A DNA stretch of 64,000 bases from HGM04593 sp045647745 (lineage in GTDB: Bacteria; Bacteroidota; Bacteroidia; Bacteroidales; Bacteroidaceae). The translations under genes and the position numbers were made by a program. The notes below the pieces were generated by a model. That model saw only the letters and a program-made list of their open reading frames with translations, was not told the DNA's origin and did not search any database. Where the stretch lies: contig JAZRMQ010000064.1 in assembly GCA_045647745.1 (NCBI GenBank), forward strand, positions 1 through 64,000, read 5' to 3'. Positions 24,953-34,109 of this stretch are shown here, piece after piece. Each line of letters begins with the position of its first letter. Position 1 is the first letter of the stretch.

Positions 24953-27484
24953 GTGAAACAACAGCAATATACCCAAGACGTAGCCTTTAAGGCAGCGCTT
25001 GACTACTTCAATGGCGACGAATTAGCTGCCAGAGTTTGGGTGAACAAGTATGCACTCAAAGACTCTTTTGGCAACATCTACGAAAAATCGCCCGAAGATA
25101 TGCACTGGCGAATTGCCAATGAGATTGCAAGGATTGAATCAAAGTATGAAAATCCAATGTCGGCACAAGAGATTTTTGACTTGCTCGACAAATTCAAGTA
25201 TGTCGTTCCATCGGGCAGCCCAATGTCCGGCATCGGCAATAATTTTCAGATAGCATCACTATCCAACTGCTTCGTGATTGGAATGGATGGCAAGGCCGAC
25301 TCCTATGGTGGCATCATACGCATCGACGAAGAGCAGGTGCAATTGATGAAACGCCGAGGAGGTGTTGGACACGACCTATCGCACATACGCCCCAAGGGGT
25401 CGCCGGTAAAGAACTCGGCACTAACCTCAACCGGCCTTGTACCATTTATGGAGCGTTACTCAAACTCAACACGCGAGGTGGCACAAGACGGCCGTCGTGG
25501 TGCATTGATGCTGAGCGTATCGATTAAACACCCCGATGCCGAGGCATTTATCGACGCAAAGATGACCGAGGGAAAAGTGACCGGAGCCAATGTATCGGTA
25601 AAGATAGACGACGACTTTATGAAGGCTGTAACAACAGCCACACCATACACGCAGCAATACCCCATTGGCGCAGAAAACCCAATATATACAAAAGAGATTG
25701 ACGCCGCCAAGCTCTGGGGCAAGATTATTCATAATGCGTGGAAATCAGCCGAGCCCGGAGTGCTTTTCTGGGATACCATCAAACGAGAATCAATCCCCGA
25801 CTGTTACGCCGACCTTGGATTTGAGACCGTATCGACTAACCCTTGCGGTGAAATTCCTTTGTGCCCCTACGACTCGTGTCGTCTCATAGCAATCAACCTC
25901 TTCTCATACGTTGTCAACCCCTTCACTCCCGAGGCCTATTTCGACTATGACCTATTCAAGGAGCACGCTGCAAAGACACAGCGAATTATGGACGACATCA
26001 TTGACCTTGAGCTTGAAAAAATTGAGGCAATAAAGGCAAAAATAGAGAGCGACCCCGAGAGCGAGGAGGTAAAGGGTGCCGAAAAGAGACTCTGGGAGAA
26101 GATTTACCGCAAGAGCAGTATGGGACGCCGCACCGGTGTAGGCATTACTGCAGAAGGAGATATGCTCGCAGCGATGGGCTTACGCTACGGAACAGACGAG
26201 GCAACAGCATTTGCCGAGGAGATACACAAGACACTTGCCATTGCAGTATACTCTTCATCGGTAAACCTTGCAAAAGAGCGTGGCGCATTTGAGGTCTTTG
26301 ATATAAAACGTGAAGCAGAAAATCCATTCATTAACCGTTTAAAAGAGGCTTGCCCAAGCCTATACGAGGAGATGAAAAAGTATGGCCGACGCAATATCGC
26401 CTGCCTCACAATCGCCCCAACCGGAACGGTGAGCATTATGACACAGACCACATCAGGCATTGAGCCTGTATTTATGCCTGTATACAAACGCCGCAGAAAG
26501 GTCAACCCCAACGACCCCGACGTGCACGCAGACTTTACCGATGAGAATGGCGACACTTTTGAGGAGTATATTGTGTACCACCACAAGTTCGTAGAGTGGA
26601 TGAAAAAGAGCGGCATAGACACAACAAAGCGCTACTCGCAAGCCGAGATTGACAATATTGTAGCACGTTCACCCTACAACAAAGCAACGTCAAACGATAT
26701 TGACTGGGTTGCCAAAGTTGAGATGCAAGGACGCATACAAAAGTGGGTAGACCACTCTATCAGTGTAACCATCAACCTGCCGAACAATGTAGACGAAAAA
26801 CTTGTCAACGAGCTATATGTAACAGCTTGGAAGTGCGGTTGCAAAGGCTGTACCGTGTACCGTGATGGTTCAAGAGCCGGAGTTTTAGTATCAGCCGACA
26901 GCAAAAAGGAGAAAAAAGAGAGTGAAGAGACAACACCTTTTATCACCGAGGTGCGCCCGACAATTCTGAAGGCCGACGTTGTACGTTTCCAGAACAACAA
27001 GGAAAAATGGGTTGCATTTATTGGCCTGCTGGACGGAGAACCATACGAAATTTTTACCGGCCAGCAAGATGATGAAGATGGAATTCCTTTGCCCAAGAAC
27101 GTAACGCACGGCATAATCATCAAGCACACCAACGAGGATGGCAGCAAACGCTACGATTTTCAGTTCGAGAACAAAATCGGATACAAGACAACAATCGAGG
27201 GATTGTCCGAACGTTTTAATCCCGAATTCTGGAACTATGCAAAGCTAATCTCGGGAGTTTTGCGCTACAAGATGCCCATAGAACAAGTAATCAAGCTAAT
27301 ATCCTCACTCGAATTAGCATCAGACAACATCAACACTTGGAAAAATGGTGTAGAGCGCGCGCTCAAGCGCTACATTAAGGACGGCACATCCACTGCCGAG
27401 AAATGCCCCAACTGCAAGCAACAGTTGATATTTGAAGAGGGCTGCCTGCACTGTCCGGGATGCGGATATTCAAAATGCGGATAA
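24953..27484 (+). CDS. nrdJ: Adenosylcobalamin-dependent (class II) ribonucleotide reductase
   Basis: Reduces ribonucleotides to deoxyribonucleotides with a B12-derived radical. The 843 residues include the N-terminal ATP-cone-free start, FQIASLSNCFVIG, the loop STNPCGEIPLCPYDSCRLIA with active-site Cys, IAPTGTVSIM, and a C-terminal zinc ribbon with two CxxC pairs (CPNCKQQ, CPGCGYSKC). Translation starts with GTG. It is a single-gene unit between its own promoter and a palindromic element. Class II assignment rests on length and overall pattern; class I or III partners (nrdB, nrdG) are not adjacent. Confidence 0.9.
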   Translation: MKQQQYTQDVAFKAALDYFNGDELAARVWVNKYALKDSFGNIYEKSPEDMHWRIANEIARIESKYENPMSAQEIFDLLDKFKYVVPSGSPMSGIGNNFQIASLSNCFVIGMDGKADSYGGIIRIDEEQVQLMKRRGGVGHDLSHIRPKGSPVKNSALTSTGLVPFMERYSNSTREVAQDGRRGALMLSVSIKHPDAEAFIDAKMTEGKVTGANVSVKIDDDFMKAVTTATPYTQQYPIGAENPIYTKEIDAAKLWGKIIHNAWKSAEPGVLFWDTIKRESIPDCYADLGFETVSTNPCGEIPLCPYDSCRLIAINLFSYVVNPFTPEAYFDYDLFKEHAAKTQRIMDDIIDLELEKIEAIKAKIESDPESEEVKGAEKRLWEKIYRKSSMGRRTGVGITAEGDMLAAMGLRYGTDEATAFAEEIHKTLAIAVYSSSVNLAKERGAFEVFDIKREAENPFINRLKEACPSLYEEMKKYGRRNIACLTIAPTGTVSIMTQTTSGIEPVFMPVYKRRRKVNPNDPDVHADFTDENGDTFEEYIVYHHKFVEWMKKSGIDTTKRYSQAEIDNIVARSPYNKATSNDIDWVAKVEMQGRIQKWVDHSISVTINLPNNVDEKLVNELYVTAWKCGCKGCTVYRDGSRAGVLVSADSKKEKKESEETTPFITEVRPTILKADVVRFQNNKEKWVAFIGLLDGEPYEIFTGQQDDEDGIPLPKNVTHGIIIKHTNEDGSKRYDFQFENKIGYKTTIEGLSERFNPEFWNYAKLISGVLRYKMPIEQVIKLISSLELASDNINTWKNGVERALKRYIKDGTSTAEKCPNCKQQLIFEEGCLHCPGCGYSKCG

Positions 27485-27501
27485 ACCAACACTATAACAA
27501 T

Positions 27502-27618
27502 GAGGTTGAATTGACTTTGCTTTTTTAGGCTTGCAAAGCCTAAAAAACCAAAGTTTACTAAGCGTAAATGAGCATTTTAGAACGAGTGCAACAGTAAAAA
27601 AAACGTTTATTCAACCTC
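27502..27618. repeat. Nested inverted repeat between nrdJ and folB
   Basis: An outer 10-bp perfect inverted repeat GAGGTTGAAT/ATTCAACCTC (27502-27511 with 27609-27618) encloses a hairpin with arms TTTTTTAGGCTT and AAGCCTAAAAAA (about 27520-27546), extended by ACTTTG/CAAAGT outside. The inner hairpin could terminate nrdJ; the outer arms ending 15 bp before folB are not explained by a terminator. Confidence 0.6.
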
Positions 27619-27632
27619 GTAAAATTTTTCTT

Positions 27633-28001
27633 ATGAAGATTGAACAATACATCATAGAGCTACGCGACGTGCACATTTTTGCACACCACGGAGTGATGCA
27701 ACAAGAGCGCGAGATTGGCGCTTGGTTCACGATAGACCTTGAGCTTGAGATTAACGACTGCAGTTGCTCGGAGAGCGACCTCATAGAAGGCACCGTAAGC
27801 TATGCCGACGTTTATGATATTCTTTGCAAAGAGATGGAACAGCCATCGAACCTGCTCGAAAATGTCTGCAACAGAATTTCCAAAAGGCTATACGACAGCT
27901 TTAAGCAGATAACAGAAATCAAAATCACTCTATGTAAAGACACGCCGCCGATGGGTGGCGACAGGCTGAAAGCCGCAGTTACTCTATCAAGTAAAAGATA
28001 G
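27633..28001 (+). CDS. folB: Dihydroneopterin aldolase
   Basis: Folate synthesis enzyme that cleaves dihydroneopterin to hydroxymethyl-dihydropterin. The 122 residues start MKIEQYIIELRDVHIFAHHG and carry GAWFTIDLELEI, the catalytic-site TVSYADVYDIL and the end ITLCKDTPPMGGD. I chose the ATG at 27633 over an upstream one at 27531, which would translate the palindromic element. It ends 5 bp from the convergent rnc stop. Confidence 0.92.
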   Translation: MKIEQYIIELRDVHIFAHHGVMQQEREIGAWFTIDLELEINDCSCSESDLIEGTVSYADVYDILCKEMEQPSNLLENVCNRISKRLYDSFKQITEIKITLCKDTPPMGGDRLKAAVTLSSKR

Positions 28002-28006
28002 ATTAT

Positions 28007-28756
28007 TTAAAGTTTCGTTAAAGCCTGACGAGCCGCTTTCTGCTGGCTCTCACGCTTTGAGAAGCCATCGCCTATGCCACAGACTTCGCCACCGACAATA
28101 GCCTCACTAACAAAGAACACTCCCTCTTTGCGCAGCTCCTCCGAAACGATACGAAATTCAACGTCAATGTGTTTCTTTTGCCCCCACTCAATTAGGCGGC
28201 TCTTATAATTTTTATCAGACTTGACAACTTTTTCAATGTCAACAAGACGGCTAAAGACTCTGTCAAGCAAAAAACGACGACACTGTTTGTAACCCTTGTC
28301 AATATATATAGCACCAACAAGTGCTTCAAGAGCATTACCGTATATATAATTATTATGCTGATGCGCGACTCCGCACGCATTCACATATTTATCAAGCCCT
28401 ATTTGCAAAGCAAGCTCATTAAGTCTCTCGCGACAGACAAGATTACTACGGGACTTTGTCAAAAATCCTTCACGCTCACGGCTAAAATTAGAATAGAGAT
28501 AATCGGCTGTCACAGAGCTGAGAACAGCATCACCAAGAAATTCCAAGCGCTCGTTGCAGGATAGCTTTTTTGTACCAGAGGTAGAACTGTGAGTCATTGC
28601 CATCTCATACAATTTTATATCCCGTGGCACATAACCCAAGATTGAATATAACAACAAATAAGACTCCCTGTCTTTGCAAGACAGGAGTCTTATTTTATCA
28701 ATAACCTTCTTGAATAATCTATTAGCCTTCAATTTTCTTAAAAGCAATACTTGCAT
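28007..28756 (-). CDS. rnc: Ribonuclease III
   Basis: Double-strand-specific endoribonuclease. The catalytic signature NERLEFLGDAVLSS and the downstream YGNALEALVGAIYID carry the metal ligands, and a dsRNA-binding domain follows (YKSRLIEWGQKK to SKRESQQKAARQAL). The start is uncertain: the ATG at 28756 (MQVLLLRKLKAN) overlaps the end of fabF by 35 bp, and TTG codons downstream are alternatives. A 15-bp hairpin with terminator character lies inside the first part of the gene (28659-28692). Third gene of acpP-fabF-rnc, a gene order widespread in this phylum. Confidence 0.93.
   Translation of the reverse strand: MQVLLLRKLKANRLFKKVIDKIRLLSCKDRESYLLLYSILGYVPRDIKLYEMAMTHSSTSGTKKLSCNERLEFLGDAVLSSVTADYLYSNFSREREGFLTKSRSNLVCRERLNELALQIGLDKYVNACGVAHQHNNYIYGNALEALVGAIYIDKGYKQCRRFLLDRVFSRLVDIEKVVKSDKNYKSRLIEWGQKKHIDVEFRIVSEELRKEGVFFVSEAIVGGEVCGIGDGFSKRESQQKAARQALTKL
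28659..28692 (-). promoter_or_regulatory. Long hairpin within the rnc coding start
   Basis: Arms 28659-28674 and 28678-28692 pair over 15 bp with one bulged C and a 3-nt loop. The minus-strand transcript continues with TTATTTGTTGTTA, so it resembles an intrinsic terminator 30 bp past the fabF stop. It also encodes conserved RNase III residues (RLLSCKDRESY), so it may be an attenuator or a self-cleavage site for RNase III. Confidence 0.6.
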
Positions 28757-29984
28757 TGTGGCCACCGAAGCCGAAAGTATTTGACAAAGCCACATTCACT
28801 TTCCTCTTCTGCGCCTTGTTAAAGGTAAAGTTCATACGATAATCAATATCAGGATCCTCATCGCCCTCGGCGTGATTGATTGTCGGCGGAACAATATCGT
28901 TCTTGACAGCAAGCACTGTCAGCAAAGCCTCCAAAGCGCCTGCAGCACCAAGCAAGTGTCCTGTCATTGATTTTGTAGAGCTGATATTCAGATTGTAAGC
29001 GTGTTCGCCAAAAAGGTTTTTAATAGCCTTAGCCTCGGCAATGTCACCGGCATTTGTAGATGTACCGTGAACATTGATATAGTCGACACTCTCGGGCGAC
29101 AAGCCAGCCTCGTCAAGCGCAGCCTTCATAACACGGCAAGCACCTTCACCCTCGGGATGAGGAGCTGTTATGTGATATGCATCAGCAGTCAATCCTGTAC
29201 CAACAATCTCGGCATAAATCTTTGCGCCACGAGCCACAGCGTGCTCATACTCCTCGAGAATGAGCGATGCAGCACCCTCGGCCATCACAAAACCATCACG
29301 ACTCTTACTAAAAGGACGCGATGCACCTTGTGGGTCATCATTGCGCACAGACAATGCGTGCATAGCATTGAAAGCTCCAACGCCAATGTTGCAGATTGCA
29401 GCCTCGACACCACCCGACACAACAATGTCGGCCCTGCCAATGCGTATCTGATCATAAGCATCAATAAGAGCATTTGACGATGAAGCACACGCAGATGTTG
29501 TTACATAGTTGGGACCTTTCAAACCATAGCGAATAGAGATTATACCGGTTGTCATATCCGATATCATCTTGGTTATCAAGAATGGTGAAAAACGTGGACC
29601 ATTTTCTTGGTTGAGAGCATAAGCTCGCGCCTCATCTTCAAGAGAGCCCAAGCCTCCGATACCCTCACCAAAAATAACGCCTACCCTGTTGCAATCGACC
29701 TTTTCAAAATCGATGCCACTATCATTTATTGCCTCAACAGCGGCAGCCACACCAAAATGTGTGTCTGTATCCACCTTGCGAAGATCGCGACGATCCATCG
29801 CAACCGTCGGGTCAAAATTTTTCACCTCACAAGCAAACTGTGTTTTGAAAAGGTAGGCATCAAAACGAGTAATAGGTCCTGCACCACTCACACCATTTAT
29901 GGCATTTTCCCACGTTGTAGGAACGTCATTGCCAATTGGCGAAACGGCACCAAGACCTGTTACAACAACTCTTCTAAGTTTCAT
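28722..29984 (-). CDS. fabF: Beta-ketoacyl-ACP synthase II
   Basis: Condensing enzyme of fatty-acid elongation. The 420 residues have the nucleophile cysteine in VTTSACASSSNAL, and the two histidines in VHGTSTNAGD and KSMTGHLLGAAGA. The start MKLRRVVVTGLGAVSPIG is typical. It follows acpP by 33 bp and overlaps rnc. Confidence 0.98.
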   Translation of the reverse strand: MKLRRVVVTGLGAVSPIGNDVPTTWENAINGVSGAGPITRFDAYLFKTQFACEVKNFDPTVAMDRRDLRKVDTDTHFGVAAAVEAINDSGIDFEKVDCNRVGVIFGEGIGGLGSLEDEARAYALNQENGPRFSPFLITKMISDMTTGIISIRYGLKGPNYVTTSACASSSNALIDAYDQIRIGRADIVVSGGVEAAICNIGVGAFNAMHALSVRNDDPQGASRPFSKSRDGFVMAEGAASLILEEYEHAVARGAKIYAEIVGTGLTADAYHITAPHPEGEGACRVMKAALDEAGLSPESVDYINVHGTSTNAGDIAEAKAIKNLFGEHAYNLNISSTKSMTGHLLGAAGALEALLTVLAVKNDIVPPTINHAEGDEDPDIDYRMNFTFNKAQKRKVNVALSNTFGFGGHNASIAFKKIEG

Positions 29985-30017
29985 ATAGAATTGTTAGAGT
30001 ACCGTAGGAAGAGTGGA

Positions 30018-30260
30018 TTACTTTGCAGCAACCATCTCCTCTACATACTTGACAGCATCACCTACTGTCGCAATTTTCTCTGCCTGATCCTCTGGGATTG
30101 AGATACCGAACTCGTCCTCGATCTCCATAATAAGCTCAACTCTATCCAATGAGTCAGCGCTCAAGTCGTTTGTAAAGTTAGCCTCTGATGTAACCTCTGA
30201 CTCTGATACACCGAACTTCTCGATGATAATTGCTTTTACTCTTGATTCAATTTCTGACAT
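30018..30260 (-). CDS. acpP: Acyl carrier protein
   Basis: Small acidic carrier of fatty acyl groups. The 80 residues contain the phosphopantetheine attachment serine at residue 37 in LSADSLDRVELIM and the acidic helix IEDEFGISIPEDQAE. First gene of acpP-fabF-rnc, 43 bp behind a near-perfect promoter. Confidence 0.98.
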   Translation of the reverse strand: MSEIESRVKAIIIEKFGVSESEVTSEANFTNDLSADSLDRVELIMEIEDEFGISIPEDQAEKIATVGDAVKYVEEMVAAK

Positions 30261-30302
30261 AATTGTAAGTTTTAAAGATTGATTCGTAAATTATCTTTGC
30301 CA

Positions 30303-30333
30303 CAAAAGTAAGATAAAAATTAAGAACTACAAA
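30303..30333 (-). promoter_or_regulatory. acpP operon promoter
   Basis: On the minus strand, TTTG (30333-30330), a 19-bp spacer and TACTTTTG (30310-30303) match both boxes. The gap to the pdxB end (30415) has no other gene. Confidence 0.75.
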
Positions 30334-30414
30334 GAAATATAGAAAAAAAACACATAAACATTGCACAAATAACACAAAATGTGCAAAAGAAGGCCTAAAT
30401 CTATATTTTTTATC

Positions 30415-31464
30415 CTATTTTTTAACTATTTCTATCCGAAAGGCCGACTGTTCGCGACGCAATTTGTAATTGTTGCGCAAACTTTCAAAATCCTCGGGCG
30501 CGCTTTTCAGCATTGCTGTATCTTCAAGCGGAGAGTAAATTGCCAGAAAAGCGTCTTGTTCCGTGGCAGCCCTGACCAATGGTTGTTGAGGAGCATCAAG
30601 ACTCGGCACCGGAACCTTGCTATTATAATTCGTATAATGAGCAAATTTATTCAGAACAATAGAGGTTGCATTAATCTTTCCCTCGGCAGAATAGCCGGCA
30701 ATATGTGGAGTAGCAATATATACCTTATTTAATAGGGCAAGATTAATCTTTGGTTCATTCTCCCAGACATCAATCGCCGCGCATTGCACAGCACCACCTT
30801 CAAGGGCTGCAAGCAGAGCCTCATTATCTACCACTGCGCCACGCGAAGCATTGATAAACAGACGACAATGTCTCAACGAAGCAAAGAAGGCCGCATCGGC
30901 AAGATGAACACTTTTATACACACCATCCACATTCAGCGAAGGGTGAAAGGTTATGATGTCACACTCCCGGGCAATCTCCTCCAGCGTCACGAGCCCCACC
31001 GCTCCGGCATCAGCCTTTGGCGGATCATTGGCCAGCACTCTCATTCCCACACTCCCGGCCCATTCAGCTACACGCGAGCCAATCTCACCCAAGCCAACAA
31101 TTCCAATAGTCAGCCCTAGCAGAGAACAGCTGTTATCTCGTGCCCAAGAGTAGATAACCGACTGAACATATTGTAGCACAGCCCCGGCATTGCAACCGGC
31201 GGCATTTGTCCAAAGGATACCATTCTCCCTACAATACGCAGTATCTATGTGGTCGTAACCAATAGTAGCAGTGCCAATAAAACGCACCGCAGTGTTTGCA
31301 AGCAGAGCCGCATCACACATTGTTCGAGTGCGCACAAAGAGCGCTTGAGCATCAAGCAGATCGCAGTTCCTAATATCTATTCCCGGTAGAGCTACCACAT
31401 CAACCCCCATCGCCATCAGCGCCTCGCTCAAATAGGGTATTTTTTCATCAATAACAGCCTTCAT
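30415..31464 (-). CDS. pdxB: Erythronate-4-phosphate dehydrogenase
   Basis: NAD-dependent step in the DXP-dependent route to pyridoxal 5'-phosphate. The 349 residues have the D-2-hydroxyacid dehydrogenase fold: FVRTRTMCDAALL, the nucleotide-binding GLTIGIVGLGEIGSRVAEW, NASRGAVVDNEALL with the catalytic arginine, and YIATPHIAGYSAEGK with the catalytic histidine. The C-terminal extension (FLAIYSPLEDTAMLKSAPED) is characteristic of PdxB rather than SerA. Single gene. Confidence 0.93.
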   Translation of the reverse strand: MKAVIDEKIPYLSEALMAMGVDVVALPGIDIRNCDLLDAQALFVRTRTMCDAALLANTAVRFIGTATIGYDHIDTAYCRENGILWTNAAGCNAGAVLQYVQSVIYSWARDNSCSLLGLTIGIVGLGEIGSRVAEWAGSVGMRVLANDPPKADAGAVGLVTLEEIARECDIITFHPSLNVDGVYKSVHLADAAFFASLRHCRLFINASRGAVVDNEALLAALEGGAVQCAAIDVWENEPKINLALLNKVYIATPHIAGYSAEGKINATSIVLNKFAHYTNYNSKVPVPSLDAPQQPLVRAATEQDAFLAIYSPLEDTAMLKSAPEDFESLRNNYKLRREQSAFRIEIVKK

Positions 31465-31487
31465 ATCTCTTTTTCACTTTATCCTTA

Positions 31488-31495
31488 CAAATATA
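31488..31495 (-). promoter_or_regulatory. Possible pdxB promoter (-7 element)
   Basis: TATATTTG on the minus strand fits TAnnTTTG 24 bp before the pdxB start. The only nearby TTTG (31512-31509) is 13 bp away, too close for the usual spacing. Confidence 0.4.
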
Positions 31496-31513
31496 ACGAC
31501 TTTTTGAACAAAG

Positions 31514-31545
31514 TTTGGCAGATATAATTAAAATCGTTAGCTTTG
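31514..31545 (+). promoter_or_regulatory. Promoter of the DUF4254-GT9-methyltransferase genes
   Basis: TTTG (31514-31517), a 20-bp spacer and TAGCTTTG (31538-31545) fit both boxes exactly. The coding start is 75 bp downstream. Confidence 0.8.
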
Positions 31546-31619
31546 CACATAAATACCGGAACAAAACAGCCCTGTCCTGTGTATAATTAAAACAGACATT
31601 AACAAAATCAAACATACTT

Positions 31620-32231
31620 ATGAAAAAATTTACCGAGATGAGCTGGCCAATCTTCAACGAAGCCATCGCCGACTACCACAAGACAGACAATGTTGACACA
31701 CCAATAAACAACCCTTATCCGGTAAAAAGTATTGAATATTATCTTTACTTAAAATGCTGGATAGACACTGTTCAATGGCATTTTGAAGACATTATACGCG
31801 ACCCCGAGATTGACCCGGTAGAAGCGCTTGTGCTCAAACGTCGCATCGACAAATCGAACCAAGACCGCACCGACCTCGTAGAGCTCATCGACAGTTATTT
31901 TCTCGAGCAATACAAGGACATCACACCACTTGAGGGTGCAACCATCAACACCGAGAGCCCCGCTTGGGCAGTAGACCGCTACTCAATCCTCTCGCTTAAA
32001 ATATACCATATGCAGGAGGAGGTGAACCGCACCGACGTCAGCGAAGAGCATCGTGCAAAATGCCAAGCAAAACTTGATGTGCTGAATGAGCAGTACAAGG
32101 ATATGACAACGTCTATTGGCCAGTTGCTCGACGACATTGCTGCCGGACGCAAATTTATGAAAGTGTACCGACAGATGAAGATGTACAACGACCCCGCGCT
32201 CAACCCGGTTCTTTATGGTTCAAAGAAGTAA
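31620..32231 (+). CDS. DUF4254 domain protein
   Basis: A 203-residue mostly helical cytosolic protein of the DUF4254 family (SWPIFNEAIADYHKTDNVD, KCWIDTVQWHFEDIIRDPEI, LVELIDSYFLEQYKD). The biochemical role is unknown. Its end overlaps the next gene, a GT9 glycosyltransferase, by 17 bp. A role in LPS-core or similar glycan assembly is inferred from this coupling only. Confidence 0.88.
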   Translation: MKKFTEMSWPIFNEAIADYHKTDNVDTPINNPYPVKSIEYYLYLKCWIDTVQWHFEDIIRDPEIDPVEALVLKRRIDKSNQDRTDLVELIDSYFLEQYKDITPLEGATINTESPAWAVDRYSILSLKIYHMQEEVNRTDVSEEHRAKCQAKLDVLNEQYKDMTTSIGQLLDDIAAGRKFMKVYRQMKMYNDPALNPVLYGSKK

Positions 32232-33279
32232 CAACACGAGAAAAACCATACTGATAACACGTTTCTCGGCAGTAGGTGATATAGCAATGACAATTCCATT
32301 GCTATATTCGCTGGGCGAGAGCTATCCCGAGCATCGTTTCATTTTTGTAAGCCGTGAAAGGTTTGGGCAATTTTTCATCAACAAGCCAAAAAACCTCGAT
32401 TTCATCGGAATAAATTTGGCAAATTATAAAGGCGTTCACGGGCTTTATAGACTCTACCGGGAGCTATCGGCAGAAAAGCCCGATTTCTTTGCCGACCTTC
32501 ACGATGTATTAAGAACAAAAATCCTGAGAACATACTTCAGGCTATTTGGCAAGGTTAAGGTTGCAAGCATCAACAAAGGCCGCAAAGAGAAAAAACAACT
32601 CACAAAAGAAAATAACGCAAACAAAGCCGAGCTCAAAAGCACTTTTGAACGTTACCGCGACGTTTTCACACGACTCGGGCTACCTTTCACCCCCAAATTC
32701 TCATCGCTTTTCAAAGAGAGCAAAGGTAATATTGACGATTTCAAGGCAATTATCCCTGCAAAAGAGCACAATCGCTGGGTTGGCATCGCACCATTTGCTC
32801 GCCACAAAGGCAAAATATACCCATTGGAGAAGATGGAAAAGGTTGTTGCGCTGCTGTCACAAGAGGATAACATCAAGCTATTTTTCTTTGGCAACGGCCC
32901 CGAGGAGGAGAAAACCATCAATAGCTGGTGTGCAAAATACCCCAACACAATCTCTTTTATTGGGAAAAGCAATTTCAATGGAGAATTACGCCTAATAAGC
33001 CACCTCGACGCAATGGTCTGTATGGACTCGGCCAATATGCATATGGCTTCGCTTGCAGGCACTCCGGCTATTTCAATTTGGGGAGCGACCTCACCCCTTG
33101 CAGGGTTTCTTGGCTGGAAACAGCGCAAAGAGGATTGCATTGAGCTGCAACTGGAGTGTCGCCCTTGTTCGATATTTGGCAACAAGCCTTGCAAGTTCGG
33201 AGACTACCGTTGTATGGAGATTGAGCCAAGCATAGTAGCAAAAAGAATCATACATAGAATAGACAAATCACAGCAATAA
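32215..33279 (+). CDS. Glycosyltransferase family 9 (heptosyltransferase-like)
   Basis: A 354-residue GT-B enzyme of the ADP-heptose:LPS heptosyltransferase family: ITRFSAVGDIAMTIPLLYSL at the N-terminus, GIAPFARHKGKIYPLEKM at the nucleotide-sugar domain, and CMDSANMHMASLAGTPAISI at the donor site. It probably adds a sugar to lipopolysaccharide core or a related glycolipid at the inner membrane. The ATG chosen overlaps DUF4254 by 17 bp. Confidence 0.9.
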   Translation: MVQRSNNTRKTILITRFSAVGDIAMTIPLLYSLGESYPEHRFIFVSRERFGQFFINKPKNLDFIGINLANYKGVHGLYRLYRELSAEKPDFFADLHDVLRTKILRTYFRLFGKVKVASINKGRKEKKQLTKENNANKAELKSTFERYRDVFTRLGLPFTPKFSSLFKESKGNIDDFKAIIPAKEHNRWVGIAPFARHKGKIYPLEKMEKVVALLSQEDNIKLFFFGNGPEEEKTINSWCAKYPNTISFIGKSNFNGELRLISHLDAMVCMDSANMHMASLAGTPAISIWGATSPLAGFLGWKQRKEDCIELQLECRPCSIFGNKPCKFGDYRCMEIEPSIVAKRIIHRIDKSQQ

Positions 33280-33290
33280 AAACCATAATA

Positions 33291-34016
33291 ATGCAGACAA
33301 CCACCAACAAGGAAAAAGACCCGATGGGAAGGGCGATTTTCGACTATTACAACACTAAGAAAGCCGGAAAATTGAGAGTGCTGTCGTCAATGTTTTACGA
33401 AGACGAAATTCCCGTCCCCACCCTGTTCCGCACTTTTGCCGAGATGCCCATTCAAGAGCAGAAGGCCATAGAGCTCTGCCGTGGCAAGATACTCGACGTT
33501 GGAGCCGGCAGTGGTTGCCACAGCATTGTCATCAAGGAACGTGGCCTTGAGCCCGTAGCCATTGACATTTCGGAGCTGTCGGTTGAGGTTATGAGGGCCA
33601 GAGGCATTGACGCTCGCAACATCAATTTCTTTGACGAGACATTCACCGAGAAATTTGACACTATTCTGTTTGCAATGAACGGCATTGGAATTGTCGGCAA
33701 GATTGAGCGCCTGCCCGACTTTTTCCGCAGCATCAAGCGCTTGCTGTCTCCCGGCGGACAGGTGTTGCTCGACTCGTCGGACATCAAGTACATCTTTATG
33801 GACGAAGATGGCTCTATGGATATAGACCTTGCAGCCGGATATTATGGAGAAATTGACTATAAGATGCGCTACAAAAACATCACCGGTGAGCCTTTTGATT
33901 GGCTGTACATTGATTTTGACACCCTTTCAATGTATGCCGAAGAGCACGGCTTTTGCTGTGAAAAATGTATCGACGGCGAACACTACGACTATCTGGCCCG
34001 CCTCACGCTCAAATAA
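33291..34016 (+). CDS. Class I SAM-dependent methyltransferase
   Basis: A 241-residue methyltransferase with the SAM motif ILDVGAGSGCHSIVIKERG (residues about 64-82), the acidic loop VAIDISELSVEVMRARG, and FDTILFAMNGIGIVG at motif IV. Substrate unknown. It starts 11 bp after the GT9 gene, so a glycan or lipid substrate is possible. It ends 300 bp before the antiterminator gene of the capsule locus. Confidence 0.85.
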   Translation: MQTTTNKEKDPMGRAIFDYYNTKKAGKLRVLSSMFYEDEIPVPTLFRTFAEMPIQEQKAIELCRGKILDVGAGSGCHSIVIKERGLEPVAIDISELSVEVMRARGIDARNINFFDETFTEKFDTILFAMNGIGIVGKIERLPDFFRSIKRLLSPGGQVLLDSSDIKYIFMDEDGSMDIDLAAGYYGEIDYKMRYKNITGEPFDWLYIDFDTLSMYAEEHGFCCEKCIDGEHYDYLARLTLK

Positions 34017-34109
34017 CGTTACCTAAACAGCGTTTACAACGTTGCGCAAGAGCCTGTATAAAGATTGTAGTAAAAATTTCTTACACAAAAATCACACGGA
34101 CAAAAAAAA

